Shown piece after piece: positions 43,516-51,983 of a stretch of DNA of 59,825 bases. Each line of letters starts with the position of its first letter. Within the stretch, counting starts at the first letter, position 1. Origin of the DNA: Bacteroidia bacterium (lineage in GTDB: Bacteria > Bacteroidota > Bacteroidia > DATLTG01). The translations under genes and the position numbers were made by a program. The notes under the pieces were generated by a model. That model ran no database searches, was not told the origin of the DNA, and was given only the letters and a program-made list of their open reading frames with translations. The stretch is from positions 1 through 59,825 of the forward strand of contig JBDTAC010000004.1 in NCBI GenBank assembly GCA_039924845.1, given 5' to 3'.

Positions 43516-44556
43516 TTAAATAGAAGGATATTTTTTCTTCAGATAATCTAAATAATTGCGCAAATTATTTCCAAATTTTTGATGCAATTCTTGATCGAAA
43601 AAATCATATTGCGAATCGTACATTTTAAAGGAAACAAAAAAAGCATTTTTTGAAATCAATGCCTCTTTGCTAAACTTGATATACTTGGCTTTATTGTATA
43701 AATTAAGGTTGGAAACATTCGCTATAATTTGCTGAATTAAATTCATTTTTTCTTGCTCTTTTTGAGAATCAGATTCGTTCGGCTTAAATTGTTTGTACAA
43801 ACTATCCAAACGCGCAGCACTTTTCAAAATATAATCGGCATACATTTTTCGATCAGATTTGTGATGCACATAACGCAAATATTCTTCGGAATCCTTTCCA
43901 TATTTGTGTTGCAGAAATTTCAATGCTCCTTTATCACCAATAAAACTGGCTAAATTTTCATTAAAATCTACATTGTTTTTAACGTACAAAGTACCGTGCG
44001 TTAATTCATGAATGATAAGATTGGAAAGGTCTCCAACGTGATATGAAAGCGTATTTGATAAAATCGGGTCGTTTAACCAACCCAACGTTGACCAATCCGA
44101 AACCATTCCTAAATCCGTGTCGTAGCCTTCGTTTTCCAATATTATTTTCGCGCGTTTTCCTTTTGTTAAATCAAAAAAGCCTTTGTAAGAAACGTTTCCC
44201 AGAAAAGGAAAATTCCATGCTTTGGCACGCAACGAAAATTTTTCAGCAGCCGTAAGCACCCACAGCGAAGGCTTTCCGTGTTGATTGTAAACAGAAGTAA
44301 AATTTTTAGAATCATTTATTCCAAGGCTGTCAATTGCATATTGACGAATTTCTTGTACTAAATTCAATTTGTTTTTGATAGAATCCGGCACATTTTTATC
44401 GTTCATCATTTCCGAAACCGGCTTTGCCTGAAAATAAATCTCCAACTGTCCTTCGCCTTGCATCCAGCCATATTCAACCAAATCGCGATATACTAACGAA
44501 AAAATGACAAGTATCAGAAACAGTATTTCAACAATCAGAAAAATTATTTTTTTCAT
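43516..44556 (-). CDS. Zinc aminopeptidase (PF10023 family)
   Basis: A 346-residue predicted aminopeptidase. One N-terminal membrane segment (IIFLIVEILFLILVIFSLVY) is followed by GWMQGEGQLEIYFQAKPV, which opens the family. The zinc motif is LIIHELTHGTLY (HExxH, around residue 186), followed by ENLASFIGDKGA with the third ligand glutamate. DWSTLGWLNDPILSNTL is another family block. It is probably a periplasm-facing, membrane-anchored metallopeptidase whose physiological substrate is unknown. The first codons (KKIIF) are written by an iterated A/T motif copy (44533-44555). Confidence 0.9.
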   Translation of the reverse strand: MKKIIFLIVEILFLILVIFSLVYRDLVEYGWMQGEGQLEIYFQAKPVSEMMNDKNVPDSIKNKLNLVQEIRQYAIDSLGINDSKNFTSVYNQHGKPSLWVLTAAEKFSLRAKAWNFPFLGNVSYKGFFDLTKGKRAKIILENEGYDTDLGMVSDWSTLGWLNDPILSNTLSYHVGDLSNLIIHELTHGTLYVKNNVDFNENLASFIGDKGALKFLQHKYGKDSEEYLRYVHHKSDRKMYADYILKSAARLDSLYKQFKPNESDSQKEQEKMNLIQQIIANVSNLNLYNKAKYIKFSKEALISKNAFFVSFKMYDSQYDFFDQELHQKFGNNLRNYLDYLKKKYPSI

Positions 44557-44597
44557 CGTCTTTTTTTACGTAACAAAATTGGGAAAGATTTTTGAAT

Positions 44598-44605
44598 TAC
44601 ATTTG
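44598..44605 (+). promoter_or_regulatory. Promoter for YdcF-like gene (TTG-N16-TACATTTG)
   Basis: TACATTTG matches exactly, and a TTG at 44579-44581 lies 16 bases upstream, just short of the usual range. The gene starts 18 bases after the -7 element. Confidence 0.5.
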
Positions 44606-44622
44606 AATTCTAATTTTAGTGT

Positions 44623-45384
44623 ATGTTTTTCATCCTTTCGAAAATCCTTTCTTTTTGCATCACGCCCATTATCTGGGTAATCGCTTTATTTTTAATTGCA
44701 TTATTTTCTAAAAATGCGCGACGAAAAAAATATTTTTTCATCGCAGGAATTATCACATTATTATTTTTTTCCAATTCATTTATATTGGATGAAACAATGC
44801 GTTTATGGGAAATCCCAGCCACTCCTTCTGAAAAACTTGACAAATACGACGTCGGAATTGTATTAGGCGGCATGACTGATTACGATATTAAATTAAAACG
44901 TTTGCAATTTCAGCGCAGTGGAGATCGTCTTTTTCAAGCAATAGAACTCTATAAAAAAGGCATCATTCAGAAAATTTTAATTTCGGGTGGTTCCGGCAGT
45001 ATTTTGCATCCAGATATTTTGGAAGCTTCTTTATTAAAAAATTATTTGGTCGAAATCGGTATTCCGCAAGCGGATATTTTAGTAGAAGACAAATCGAAAA
45101 ACACGCATGAAAATGCGCTGTTTTCAAAAGCAATTTTAGAACAAAATTCTGTTGGTAAGAAATATTTACTCATCACATCTGCCTTTCACATGCGCAGGGC
45201 TTTGGGTTGTTTTCAGAAACAAGGAATCAGCGTTGTGCCATACAGTACCGACAGATACAGCGGTCCGATAAAATGGGAATTTGACTACCTTTTTATTCCC
45301 GACGCTTCTACCTTCAACAATTGGAATGTTTTACTCCACGAAATGGTCGGATTTTTTACCTATAAAATAGTTGGCTACGATTAA
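44623..45384 (+). CDS. YdcF/SanA-like DUF218 membrane protein
   Basis: A 253-residue inner-membrane protein with two N-terminal membrane segments (IISLFxxIxW-type near 10-30 and YFFIAGIITLLFFSNSFI at 37-55). The DUF218 domain follows: VGIVLGGMTDYDIKLKRLQFQRSGDR, then ISGGSGSILHPDILEA, EDKSKNTHENALFSKAIL and LITSAFHMRRALGCFQKQG. The family includes ElyC and SanA, linked to envelope biogenesis. The pyrR promoter lies 94 bases downstream, so they are separate transcripts. The iterated motif lies in the coding region at 44716-44744 (RRKKYFF). Confidence 0.9.
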   Translation: MFFILSKILSFCITPIIWVIALFLIALFSKNARRKKYFFIAGIITLLFFSNSFILDETMRLWEIPATPSEKLDKYDVGIVLGGMTDYDIKLKRLQFQRSGDRLFQAIELYKKGIIQKILISGGSGSILHPDILEASLLKNYLVEIGIPQADILVEDKSKNTHENALFSKAILEQNSVGKKYLLITSAFHMRRALGCFQKQGISVVPYSTDRYSGPIKWEFDYLFIPDASTFNNWNVLLHEMVGFFTYKIVGYD

Positions 45385-45406
45385 TTTTTTAATCCTGATT
45401 TTTGTG

Positions 45407-45468
45407 CTTTGAAAAATTAATTTTTCAAACGAGTTTTCTATACGTTCAAAAAAATATTTTTTCAAACC
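45407..45468. repeat. Two iterated A/T quasi-palindromes upstream of pyrR
   Basis: Copies at 45407-45432 (CTTTGAAAAATTAATTTTTC plus AAACG) and 45443-45468 (CGTTCAAAAAAATATTTTTT plus CAAACC) lie 10 bases apart. The second is 11 bases from the pyrR -7 element. Confidence 0.75.
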
Positions 45469-45478
45469 ACATTTTTGT

Positions 45479-45486
45479 TACCTTTG
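45479..45486 (+). promoter_or_regulatory. Bacteroidota -7 promoter element (TACCTTTG)
   Basis: TACCTTTG lies 15 bases before the pyrR ATG at 45501. The leader would be about 10 bases, too short for a PyrR-bound attenuator. Confidence 0.55.
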
Positions 45487-45500
45487 TCGCAACTGACATT

Positions 45501-46040
45501 ATGAAGCCAAGAATCATTTTTAACAGTCGGGCGTTTGAACTCACCATTAACAGGCTTTGTTATCAATTAATTGAAAACCACAATGATTTTTCGGATGCTG
45601 TTTTAATCGGTTTGCAACCGCGTGGAATCTTTTTAGCGAAACGCATTCATCAACAACTCGGAATTTTACTTCCCAAAAAAAATATTTTGTGCGGTGCTTT
45701 GGATGTTACCTTTCACAGGGATGATTTCAGGAAGCAAGAAAGTCCGCTTATCCCAAAATCTACACAAATAGATTTTATCATCGAAGATAAAAATGTGATT
45801 TTGATGGATGATGTGTTGTATACAGGCCGTACCATACGTGCTGGATTGGATGCCATGCTTGCTTTCGGGCGACCGAGAAAAGTAGAATTGATGGTATTAA
45901 TAGATCGACGTTACAGCCGACATCTGCCAATTCAGCCCGATTATGTTGGCTCAACGGTTGATTCGATTGCGTCGGAGCGCGTAAAAGTAGAATGGAAAGA
46001 ATCGGAAGGAGAAGATAAAGTAGCCTTAATTTATAAATAA
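45501..46040 (+). CDS. pyrR: PyrR-type uracil phosphoribosyltransferase/regulator
   Basis: A 179-residue phosphoribosyltransferase-fold protein. In Bacillus PyrR binds pyr mRNA and also converts uracil to UMP. It begins with RIIFNSRAFELTINRLCYQLIENH, the PRPP loop is VILMDDVLYTGRTIRAGLDAML, and DRRYSRHLPIQPDYVGSTVDS is diagnostic. The ATG at 45501 was chosen over the 33-residue longer frame, because a -7 element lies 15 bases upstream and the family starts here. pyrB follows after 4 bases. No attenuator-like leader precedes it, so control of this operon by PyrR binding to its own leader looks unlikely. Confidence 0.93.
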   Translation: MKPRIIFNSRAFELTINRLCYQLIENHNDFSDAVLIGLQPRGIFLAKRIHQQLGILLPKKNILCGALDVTFHRDDFRKQESPLIPKSTQIDFIIEDKNVILMDDVLYTGRTIRAGLDAMLAFGRPRKVELMVLIDRRYSRHLPIQPDYVGSTVDSIASERVKVEWKESEGEDKVALIYK

Positions 46041-46044
46041 AACG

Positions 46045-46977
46045 ATGAATTCGAAGCTAAGCGTAAAGCATCTTTTAGGAATAAAACAGCTCACAAAAGA
46101 GGACATTGAGTTGATTTTTAAGACAGCGGATCATTTTAAAGAAGTTATTAATCGTCCGATAAAAAAAGTTCCTTCGCTCAGAGACATTACCATTGCCAAT
46201 CTTTTTTTTGAAAATTCTACCCGAACAAAATTATCATTCGAGCTGGCTGAAAAGCGCCTTTCGGCGGATGTGCTCAATTTTGCGGCATCTTCCTCTTCCG
46301 TAAAAAAAGGCGAAACGCTGATTGATACCGTCAATAATATTTTAGCGATGAAAGTGGACATGGTGGTGATGCGTCATCCCAATCCTGGTGCGGCCGTTTT
46401 TTTAGCCAAAAATGTGAATGCGAAAATTATCAATGCAGGTGATGGCGCGCACGAACATCCTACGCAAGCTTTATTGGATGCGTATTCCATTCGCGAAAAA
46501 TACGGAGAAGTAAAAAAGAAAAAAATAGTGATTGTCGGCGATATTCTTCATTCACGCGTGGCTTTATCCAATATATTTTGTCTCCAAAAATTAGGTGCAG
46601 AAGTAATGGTGTGTGGTCCGGCAACTTTGATTCCGAAATACATTTCAGAATTGGGAGTAAAAGTGGAATATAATCTGCGAAAAGCCCTTGAATGGTGCGA
46701 TGTTGCAAATATGTTGCGCATCCAATTAGAGCGTCAGGAAATCAATTATTTTCCTTCCTTGCGCGAATACACAATGCTTTACGGATTGGATAAAAAAATA
46801 CTCGATTCGCTCGATAAAAAAATAAGCATTATGCATCCAGGACCCATCAATAGAGGCGTTGAAATAACGAGCGATGTAGCGGATTCCAAGCAAAGTTTGA
46901 TTTTAGAACAAGTAGAAAATGGAGTGGCGATAAGAATGGCGGTGTTATATCTTTTAGCCGGAAGAGTGGAAATGTAA
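46045..46977 (+). CDS. pyrB: Aspartate carbamoyltransferase catalytic subunit
   Basis: A 310-residue enzyme that makes carbamoyl aspartate from carbamoyl phosphate and aspartate, the committed step in pyrimidine synthesis. The carbamoyl-phosphate loop is FENSTRTKLSFELAEKR (about residues 53-69), with the second loop KKGETL. HPNPGAA, INAGDGAHEHPTQALLDAY, and the ending HPGPINRGVEI complete the site. No regulatory subunit gene (pyrI) is adjacent. It follows pyrR with a 4-base gap, so both are in one transcript. Confidence 0.96.
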   Translation: MNSKLSVKHLLGIKQLTKEDIELIFKTADHFKEVINRPIKKVPSLRDITIANLFFENSTRTKLSFELAEKRLSADVLNFAASSSSVKKGETLIDTVNNILAMKVDMVVMRHPNPGAAVFLAKNVNAKIINAGDGAHEHPTQALLDAYSIREKYGEVKKKKIVIVGDILHSRVALSNIFCLQKLGAEVMVCGPATLIPKYISELGVKVEYNLRKALEWCDVANMLRIQLERQEINYFPSLREYTMLYGLDKKILDSLDKKISIMHPGPINRGVEITSDVADSKQSLILEQVENGVAIRMAVLYLLAGRVEM

Positions 46978-46989
46978 TTTATTTCTACA

Positions 46990-46997
46990 TATATTTG
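46990..46997 (+). promoter_or_regulatory. Bacteroidota -7 promoter element (TATATTTG)
   Basis: TATATTTG lies 32 bases before the STAS gene. An iterated A/T motif (47001-47022) and a strong AGGAGG ribosome site (about 47021-47026) follow it in the leader. Confidence 0.5.
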
Positions 46998-47000
46998 TTT

Positions 47001-47022
47001 CGTAAAAATAATTTTTTCAGGA
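47001..47022. repeat. Iterated A/T quasi-palindrome in STAS leader
   Basis: CGTAAAAATAATTTTTTCAG, directly followed by the AGGAGG sequence. It is transcribed as part of the 5' leader. Confidence 0.6.
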
Positions 47023-47029
47023 GGGATTT

Positions 47030-47377
47030 ATGAGTTTTCAGGTAAACAAAAAGGACGGATACACCTTGATAAGTGTAAGTGCCGATAAGTTAGACAGCAA
47101 TATTGCGCCTTCTTTAAAGTCGGAGTTGGTGTTGATAAATTCCGATGGTGTGAAAAACATTATTATCGATCTTTCGGCTGCTCGCTATTGCGATTCTTCT
47201 GGATTGAGTGCCATTTTGGTTGCCAATCGTTTGTGCAAAAATTCGCAAGGAACATTTGTATTGACAGGCTTACAAGATGCTGTGAAAAAATTAATTGCTA
47301 TTTCTCAATTGGATACTATTTTAAATATTGCTTCCAATGTAGAAGAAGGTGCAGACATGGTTTCTAACCAAAAATAA
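47030..47377 (+). CDS. STAS-domain anti-sigma-factor antagonist
   Basis: A 115-residue single STAS domain of the SpoIIAA/RsbV type. The phosphorylatable serine lies in YCDSSGLSAILVANRL (the DSSG motif), and IIIDLSAARYCD precedes it. Such proteins bind an anti-sigma kinase when unphosphorylated. No kinase or phosphatase gene is adjacent, so the partner is elsewhere. The ribosome site AGGAGG with near-ideal spacing is unusual for this phylum, where strong Shine-Dalgarno sequences are rare, and suggests high translation. Confidence 0.88.
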   Translation: MSFQVNKKDGYTLISVSADKLDSNIAPSLKSELVLINSDGVKNIIIDLSAARYCDSSGLSAILVANRLCKNSQGTFVLTGLQDAVKKLIAISQLDTILNIASNVEEGADMVSNQK

Positions 47378-47460
47378 CATTCAAATAGTTCCATTCAACT
47401 TTTCCATTTCTGCTATTCTTTTTTCATAAAGAAAAAGTTTAGATTGGAATTTAAAATCGT

Positions 47461-48633
47461 TCAGCTAAAAAATTTCTTCCCTTCTTTTGCCATTTGTTTT
47501 AGCAAAATACTTGGGCGATAACGATCTTCTCCGTAATCGTTTTGCAAATCGGAAAGCGTTTTCAAACAATTTTCCAAGCCAATTTCATCCGCCCATTTTA
47601 ATAATCCTTTCGGATAATTGACACCTTTTGTCATCGCTAAATCAATATCTTCCTTGCTTGCTAATTGCAAATACAAGGAATCGACAGCTTCATTTATCAA
47701 CATAGAAATAACGCGTTGAAAAATTATTTTTCCGAGCGCTAAATCCTTTAAAGGATTTGGTAACGTAGCGTTCGGCGAATAATCATAATATCCTCTTCCT
47801 GATTTTTTACCGAAAAATTTTGCTTCGAATAAACGCTTTTGAGTAAACGAAGGTTTGAAGCGCGGTTCGTAAAAAAATTGTTCCCAAACAGTTTCGGTAA
47901 CTTTATAATTAATGTCGTTTCCGATAAAATCCATCAATTCAAAAGGACCCATTTTAAACCCGCCAATTTCTTTCATTGCCCAATCAATCGTAGCAAAATC
48001 AGCAATTTCTTCTTCGTAAATCCGAATGGATTCTCCGTAAAAATTTCGCGCTACGCGATTAACAATAAATCCAGGCGTATCTTTCGCCAGCACCGTTATT
48101 TTTTTCCAAGTGTCAATTAATTTTCGAGTATTTTCTGTAACAACGAGATTTGTAGTAAGCGCCGGAATAATTTCGACCAAAGGCATTAATGGCGCAGGAT
48201 TAAAAAAATGAATTCCAATAACTCTTTCTGGCTTATTGCAAGCAGCCGCAATGGAAGTAATAGAAAGCGAAGATGTGTTAGAAGCCAAAACACAGGTGTC
48301 CGAAACTTTTTTTTCTAATTCTGAAAATACACTTTGTTTAATCTGCAAATTTTCAACAATCGCCTCAATAACTAAATCACAGCCTTTGAAAGCTTCCATA
48401 TCATTAACATATAGCGTTCTCGAAGTGATGGCTTCTGCTTCGGATTTCGTAATTTTCGTCTTTTCTACTAATCTGAAAAGAATTGTTTCTAAATTATTTT
48501 TCGCCTTTTCAAGCGCATTTGCATTGCTGTCATAAACAATAACATGATGTCCCGCACTTGCTGCCACTTGCGCAATTCCACTTCCCATAGCACCCGAACC
48601 GATGATGCCTATTTTTGATGTTTTCGAAAACAT
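47461..48633 (-). CDS. 3-hydroxyacyl-CoA dehydrogenase
   Basis: A 390-residue NAD-dependent enzyme of acyl-CoA oxidation or butyrate-type pathways. The Rossmann motif is GSGAMGSGIAQVAASAGH at the N-terminus, followed by VIEAIVENLQIKQSVF and CVLASNTSSLSITSIA, with GIHFFNPAPLMPLVEI carrying the catalytic His. Two C-terminal 3HCDH domains follow, with TPGFIVNRVARNFYGE and KLFEAKFFGKKSGRGYYDYS-type blocks. The second domain contains a KGVNYPKGLLKWAD motif typical of PaaH-like enzymes. etfBA are divergent upstream, so a shared fatty-acid oxidation role is plausible. An iterated motif lies within it (47713-47735). Confidence 0.93.
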   Translation of the reverse strand: MFSKTSKIGIIGSGAMGSGIAQVAASAGHHVIVYDSNANALEKAKNNLETILFRLVEKTKITKSEAEAITSRTLYVNDMEAFKGCDLVIEAIVENLQIKQSVFSELEKKVSDTCVLASNTSSLSITSIAAACNKPERVIGIHFFNPAPLMPLVEIIPALTTNLVVTENTRKLIDTWKKITVLAKDTPGFIVNRVARNFYGESIRIYEEEIADFATIDWAMKEIGGFKMGPFELMDFIGNDINYKVTETVWEQFFYEPRFKPSFTQKRLFEAKFFGKKSGRGYYDYSPNATLPNPLKDLALGKIIFQRVISMLINEAVDSLYLQLASKEDIDLAMTKGVNYPKGLLKWADEIGLENCLKTLSDLQNDYGEDRYRPSILLKQMAKEGKKFFS

Positions 48634-48734
48634 ATTTTTTGATTTTTAAGAACTATTTATTTTAAAATGTTTTTGCTAAATTCGCATTTTTATTTTTAAT
48701 ACGAGTTGAATCGAAAAATAATATTTAGACGAAT

Positions 48735-49472
48735 ATGAAAATTTTAGTTTGCATCAGCAACGTTCCTGACACCACTACAAAAATTACTTTTTCTGCCGAT
48801 AATAAGTCGTTTAACAGCGCAGGCGTTCAGTATATCATTAATCCTTATGATGAAATTGCGCTGACACGTGCCTTGGAATTAAAGGAAAGTTTGGGTGGAA
48901 CTGTTACCGTTATTAATGTAGGAATAGCAACTACCGAAGCCAACATCCGTAAAGCACTTGCCATTGGCGCAGATGATGCCATTCGTATAAATGCGGAACC
49001 TTTAGACGCTTTTTTTGTTGCTTCTCAAATCGCAGAAATCGCGAAAAAAAATCAATACGATATTATTTTAACTGGTCGTGAATCTATTGATTACAACAGT
49101 GGATTGGTTGCTGGAATGATTGGAGAATTATTGGAAATTCCTTCTGTTTCTGTTGCCGTAAAATTAGATGTAAACGGAACAGAAGCTTTATTAGAAAGAG
49201 AAATTGACGGAGGAAAAGAAGTAATAAGTACATCGCTTCCATTTGTGGCAAGTGCACAAAAAGGAATGGCAGAACCTCGCATTCCGAATATGCGCGGCAT
49301 TATGACAGCACGAACAAAACCATTACAAGTAGTTGAACCGACAGGAAATACAGCAACAACTTCTTTTGTAAATTATTCTGTTCCTCCTGCAAAATCAGCT
49401 TGTAAAATGATTTCCGCAGATCATCCAGAAGAATTAATCAACTTATTACACAACGAAGCAAAAGTCATTTAA
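48735..49472 (+). CDS. etfB: Electron transfer flavoprotein beta subunit
   Basis: A 245-residue subunit of the ETF heterodimer, which carries electrons from acyl-CoA dehydrogenases to the quinone pool. It begins MKILVCISNVPDTTTKI. An AMP-site region includes AIGADDAIRI and DIILTGRESIDYNSGLVAGM, and the C-terminal part has LPFVASAQKGMAEPRIPNMRGIMTA. etfA follows after 31 bases, where an iterated A/T motif fills the gap. A TAnnTTCG-like element lies upstream. Confidence 0.96.
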   Translation: MKILVCISNVPDTTTKITFSADNKSFNSAGVQYIINPYDEIALTRALELKESLGGTVTVINVGIATTEANIRKALAIGADDAIRINAEPLDAFFVASQIAEIAKKNQYDIILTGRESIDYNSGLVAGMIGELLEIPSVSVAVKLDVNGTEALLEREIDGGKEVISTSLPFVASAQKGMAEPRIPNMRGIMTARTKPLQVVEPTGNTATTSFVNYSVPPAKSACKMISADHPEELINLLHNEAKVI

Positions 49473-49490
49473 AAAAATATTTTTTCAATC
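49468..49490. repeat. Iterated A/T quasi-palindrome between etfB and etfA
   Basis: CATTTAAAAAAATATTTTTT followed by CAA. It overlaps the etfB stop and fills most of the gap to etfA. Confidence 0.65.
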
Positions 49491-49503
49491 TAAAAAACTC
49501 ATT

Positions 49504-50481
49504 ATGTCAGTAATTGTATTCTCCGAAAATTGGGAAGGAAAATTTAAAAAATCAACCTTTGAAGCCGTTTCGTACGCACACGAAATTGCGAAACAACTTA
49601 GCACCAACGTAACGGCTGTAAGTATTGGTAATGTGAGCGATGTCGACTTACAATTATTGGGAAAATACGGAGCTTCAAAAATTTTATCCGTAAAAAACGA
49701 TAAATTAAATACATTAATTCCCGCCGCTTATACTGCTGTTTTAACAGAAGCAGCAAAAAAAGAAAGTGCACACGTAATTATTATTTCTAACACATACAGC
49801 GGAAAATCAATTGCAGCAAGAGTTGCCGTAAAATTAAATGCAGGAATCGTTTCAGGAGTTGTTGATTTGCCAAGTTCTACAAATCCCTTCACCATCCGAA
49901 AAAAATGTTTTTCAGGAAAAGGTTTGGTAGATGTAACTATTGCAACTGATGTAAAAGTTATTTCGATTACGCCTAATTCTTATAAAGTAATTGAGAATGC
50001 AACAACGCCAACCATAGAAGCGTTTTCGCCAACATTAAACGAAAACGTTTTTCGTTCTGTATCCAAAGAAGTGAAAAAAACTTCTGGTAAAATTGCCTTA
50101 ACAGAAGCCGAAATAGTTGTTTCCGCAGGTCGTGGATTAAAAGGTCCGGAAAATTGGGGAATGATTGAACAATTGGCAGAAGTTTTGGGTGCTGCCACTG
50201 CTTGTTCCAAACCCGTTGCCGACATGGACTGGAGACCACATTACGAGCACGTTGGACAAACTGGAATCACCATCGGTCCTAACTTATATATTGCCATCGG
50301 AATTTCCGGTGCTATTCAGCATTTGGCGGGCGTTAGTTCATCAAAAGTAATTGTTGTTATTAATATTGATCCCGAAGCTCCTTTCTTTAAAGCTGCGGAT
50401 TACGGAATTGTTGGTGATGCGTTTCAAGTAGTACCGAAATTGATTGAGGAGGTAAAGCAAATGAAAATCGCTCATGGATAA
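49504..50481 (+). CDS. etfA: Electron transfer flavoprotein alpha subunit
   Basis: A 325-residue FAD-binding subunit of ETF. The N-terminal domain begins MSVIVFSENWEGKFKKSTFE, and the C-terminal FAD domain has VVSAGRGLKGPENWGMIEQL and GQTGITIGPNLYIAIGISGAIQHLAGV. The closing D-rich motif includes NIDPEAPFFKAADYGIVGDAF. It pairs with etfB immediately upstream. The next gene starts 68 bases after it, probably in the same transcript. Confidence 0.97.
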   Translation: MSVIVFSENWEGKFKKSTFEAVSYAHEIAKQLSTNVTAVSIGNVSDVDLQLLGKYGASKILSVKNDKLNTLIPAAYTAVLTEAAKKESAHVIIISNTYSGKSIAARVAVKLNAGIVSGVVDLPSSTNPFTIRKKCFSGKGLVDVTIATDVKVISITPNSYKVIENATTPTIEAFSPTLNENVFRSVSKEVKKTSGKIALTEAEIVVSAGRGLKGPENWGMIEQLAEVLGAATACSKPVADMDWRPHYEHVGQTGITIGPNLYIAIGISGAIQHLAGVSSSKVIVVINIDPEAPFFKAADYGIVGDAFQVVPKLIEEVKQMKIAHG

Positions 50482-50549
50482 TTCAAAATTATTTCATTAA
50501 ATTTAATCATTAGAAAACAGCGTGCGAGAATTTTTTTTTCGAAGAATAA

Positions 50550-51146
50550 ATGAAAAAAATAAAAATTGATATTGTCGGATTATCTTATAGCCAAACACAA
50601 TCTGGGGCTTACGCTTTAGTACTTGGCGAAGCAAAAGGCAAAAGAAGATTGCCTATTATTATCGGTGCTTTTGAAGCACAAGCCATTGCTATTGAATTGG
50701 AAAAAATGACACCCAGTCGCCCGTTGACGCATGATTTATTTAAAAGTTTTGCCGATACCTTTGAAATTCAATTGAAAGAAGTCGTTATTTATAATTTAGT
50801 AGAAGGTATTTTTTTCGCTAAATTAATTTGCCAGAATGCTGAAAAAGAAGTAGAAATAGATGCACGTACATCCGATGCAATTGCTTTAGCAGTAAGGTTT
50901 TTGTGCCCTATTTACACGTATGAATTTATTTTAGCAACTGCAGGGATTTTATTGGATGATGAAGCAGGAACAGTTCAAAAAGAAGAACCTGAAAAAGAAA
51001 AAGCGCCGAAGGTAAAAGAGGAAAATGATTTGAAGAAAAAAACTTCCGAAGAGTTGCAAATCCTTCTTACCAAAGCACTTTCTGAAGAAGCCTACGAAAA
51101 AGCATCGCGTATTCGCGATGAAATGAGCAACCGAAAAAAATCTTAA
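50550..51146 (+). CDS. Bifunctional nuclease (DUF151) with UVR motif
   Basis: A 198-residue protein. The BFN/DUF151 domain spans about residues 1-135 with [32 protein letters not shown] and [14 protein letters not shown], a family that has RNase and DNase activity in plants. A lysine- and glutamate-rich linker follows, then a UVR-type helical motif at the C-terminus ([22 protein letters not shown]). Fusion of the two is common in Bacteroidota. It lies between etfA and thyA, an arrangement often seen in this phylum. Confidence 0.88.
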   Translation: MKKIKIDIVGLSYSQTQSGAYALVLGEAKGKRRLPIIIGAFEAQAIAIELEKMTPSRPLTHDLFKSFADTFEIQLKEVVIYNLVEGIFFAKLICQNAEKEVEIDARTSDAIALAVRFLCPIYTYEFILATAGILLDDEAGTVQKEEPEKEKAPKVKEENDLKKKTSEELQILLTKALSEEAYEKASRIRDEMSNRKKS

Positions 51147-51150
51147 TTCG

Positions 51151-51945
51151 ATGAAACAGTACCACGATTTGATGCGCCACGTGCTCGAAAACGGCACTGT
51201 AAAAAATGATCGTACAGGAACTGGGACCGTGAGTGTTTTCGGGCATCAAATGCGTTTTGATTTACAAAAAGGATTTCCGCTCCTCACCACAAAAAAAGTT
51301 CACATTCGTTCAATTATTTATGAATTGCTTTGGTTTTTAAAAGGTGAAACGAATATTCAATTTTTAAAAGACAATGGAGTTTCCATTTGGGATGAATGGG
51401 CAGATAAAAATGGAAATTTAGGTCCTGTTTACGGCTATCAATGGCGTTCTTGGAATGCAGCAGACGGAAAACACATTGATCAAATTTCGCAAGTTGTTAA
51501 TCAATTAAAAACAAATCCTGATTCTCGACGCATGATTGTAAGTGCTTGGAACGTAGGCGAAATCGAGAAAATGGCTTTGCCACCTTGCCACGCTTTTTTT
51601 CAGTTTTATGTAGCGGATGGAAAATTATCGTGTCAGTTATATCAACGCAGTGCCGATATTTTTCTGGGAGTTCCTTTCAACATTGCGTCTTACGCGCTTT
51701 TCACGATGATGATGGCGCAAGTTTGTGGTTTAAAAGTTGGCGATTTTATTCACACATTTGGCGATGCACATTTGTATTCCAACCACATCGAACAAACAAA
51801 ATTGCAATTAAGTCGTGATTTTAGAGCGCTTCCGACATTAAAAATAAATCCTTCGGTTACCAATATTTTTGATTTTAAGTTTGAAGATTTTACGTTAGAA
51901 GGCTACGATCCGCATCCTCACATCAAAGCAGCCGTAGCCATTTAA
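51151..51945 (+). CDS. thyA: Thymidylate synthase
   Basis: A 264-residue enzyme that methylates dUMP to dTMP using methylene-THF. The catalytic cysteine is Cys146 in [12 protein letters not shown], the same position as in E. coli (264 residues). [31 protein letters not shown] and [13 protein letters not shown] are further diagnostic blocks. It starts 5 bases after the nuclease gene. folA follows at 36 bases, so the enzyme that regenerates THF is co-expressed with the one that spends it. An iterated A/T motif fills that gap. Confidence 0.98.
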   Translation: MKQYHDLMRHVLENGTVKNDRTGTGTVSVFGHQMRFDLQKGFPLLTTKKVHIRSIIYELLWFLKGETNIQFLKDNGVSIWDEWADKNGNLGPVYGYQWRSWNAADGKHIDQISQVVNQLKTNPDSRRMIVSAWNVGEIEKMALPPCHAFFQFYVADGKLSCQLYQRSADIFLGVPFNIASYALFTMMMAQVCGLKVGDFIHTFGDAHLYSNHIEQTKLQLSRDFRALPTLKINPSVTNIFDFKFEDFTLEGYDPHPHIKAAVAI

Positions 51946-51956
51946 TTTCTTTTTTT

Positions 51957-51983
51957 CGTTTCAAAAAAATAATTTTTCAAATG
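51957..51983. repeat. Iterated A/T quasi-palindrome between thyA and folA
   Basis: GTTTCAAAAAAATAATTTTT then CAAATG. The last ATG of the copy is the folA start codon. Confidence 0.7.

Noticed and set aside
45400-45500. Frame extending pyrR upstream by 33 codons
   Set aside because: A -7 element lies in it, the family starts at the later ATG, and the extension is encoded by two A/T motif copies.
45387-45500. PyrR-binding attenuator before pyrR
   Set aside because: The leader after the promoter is about 10 bases and no antiterminator hairpin is present.
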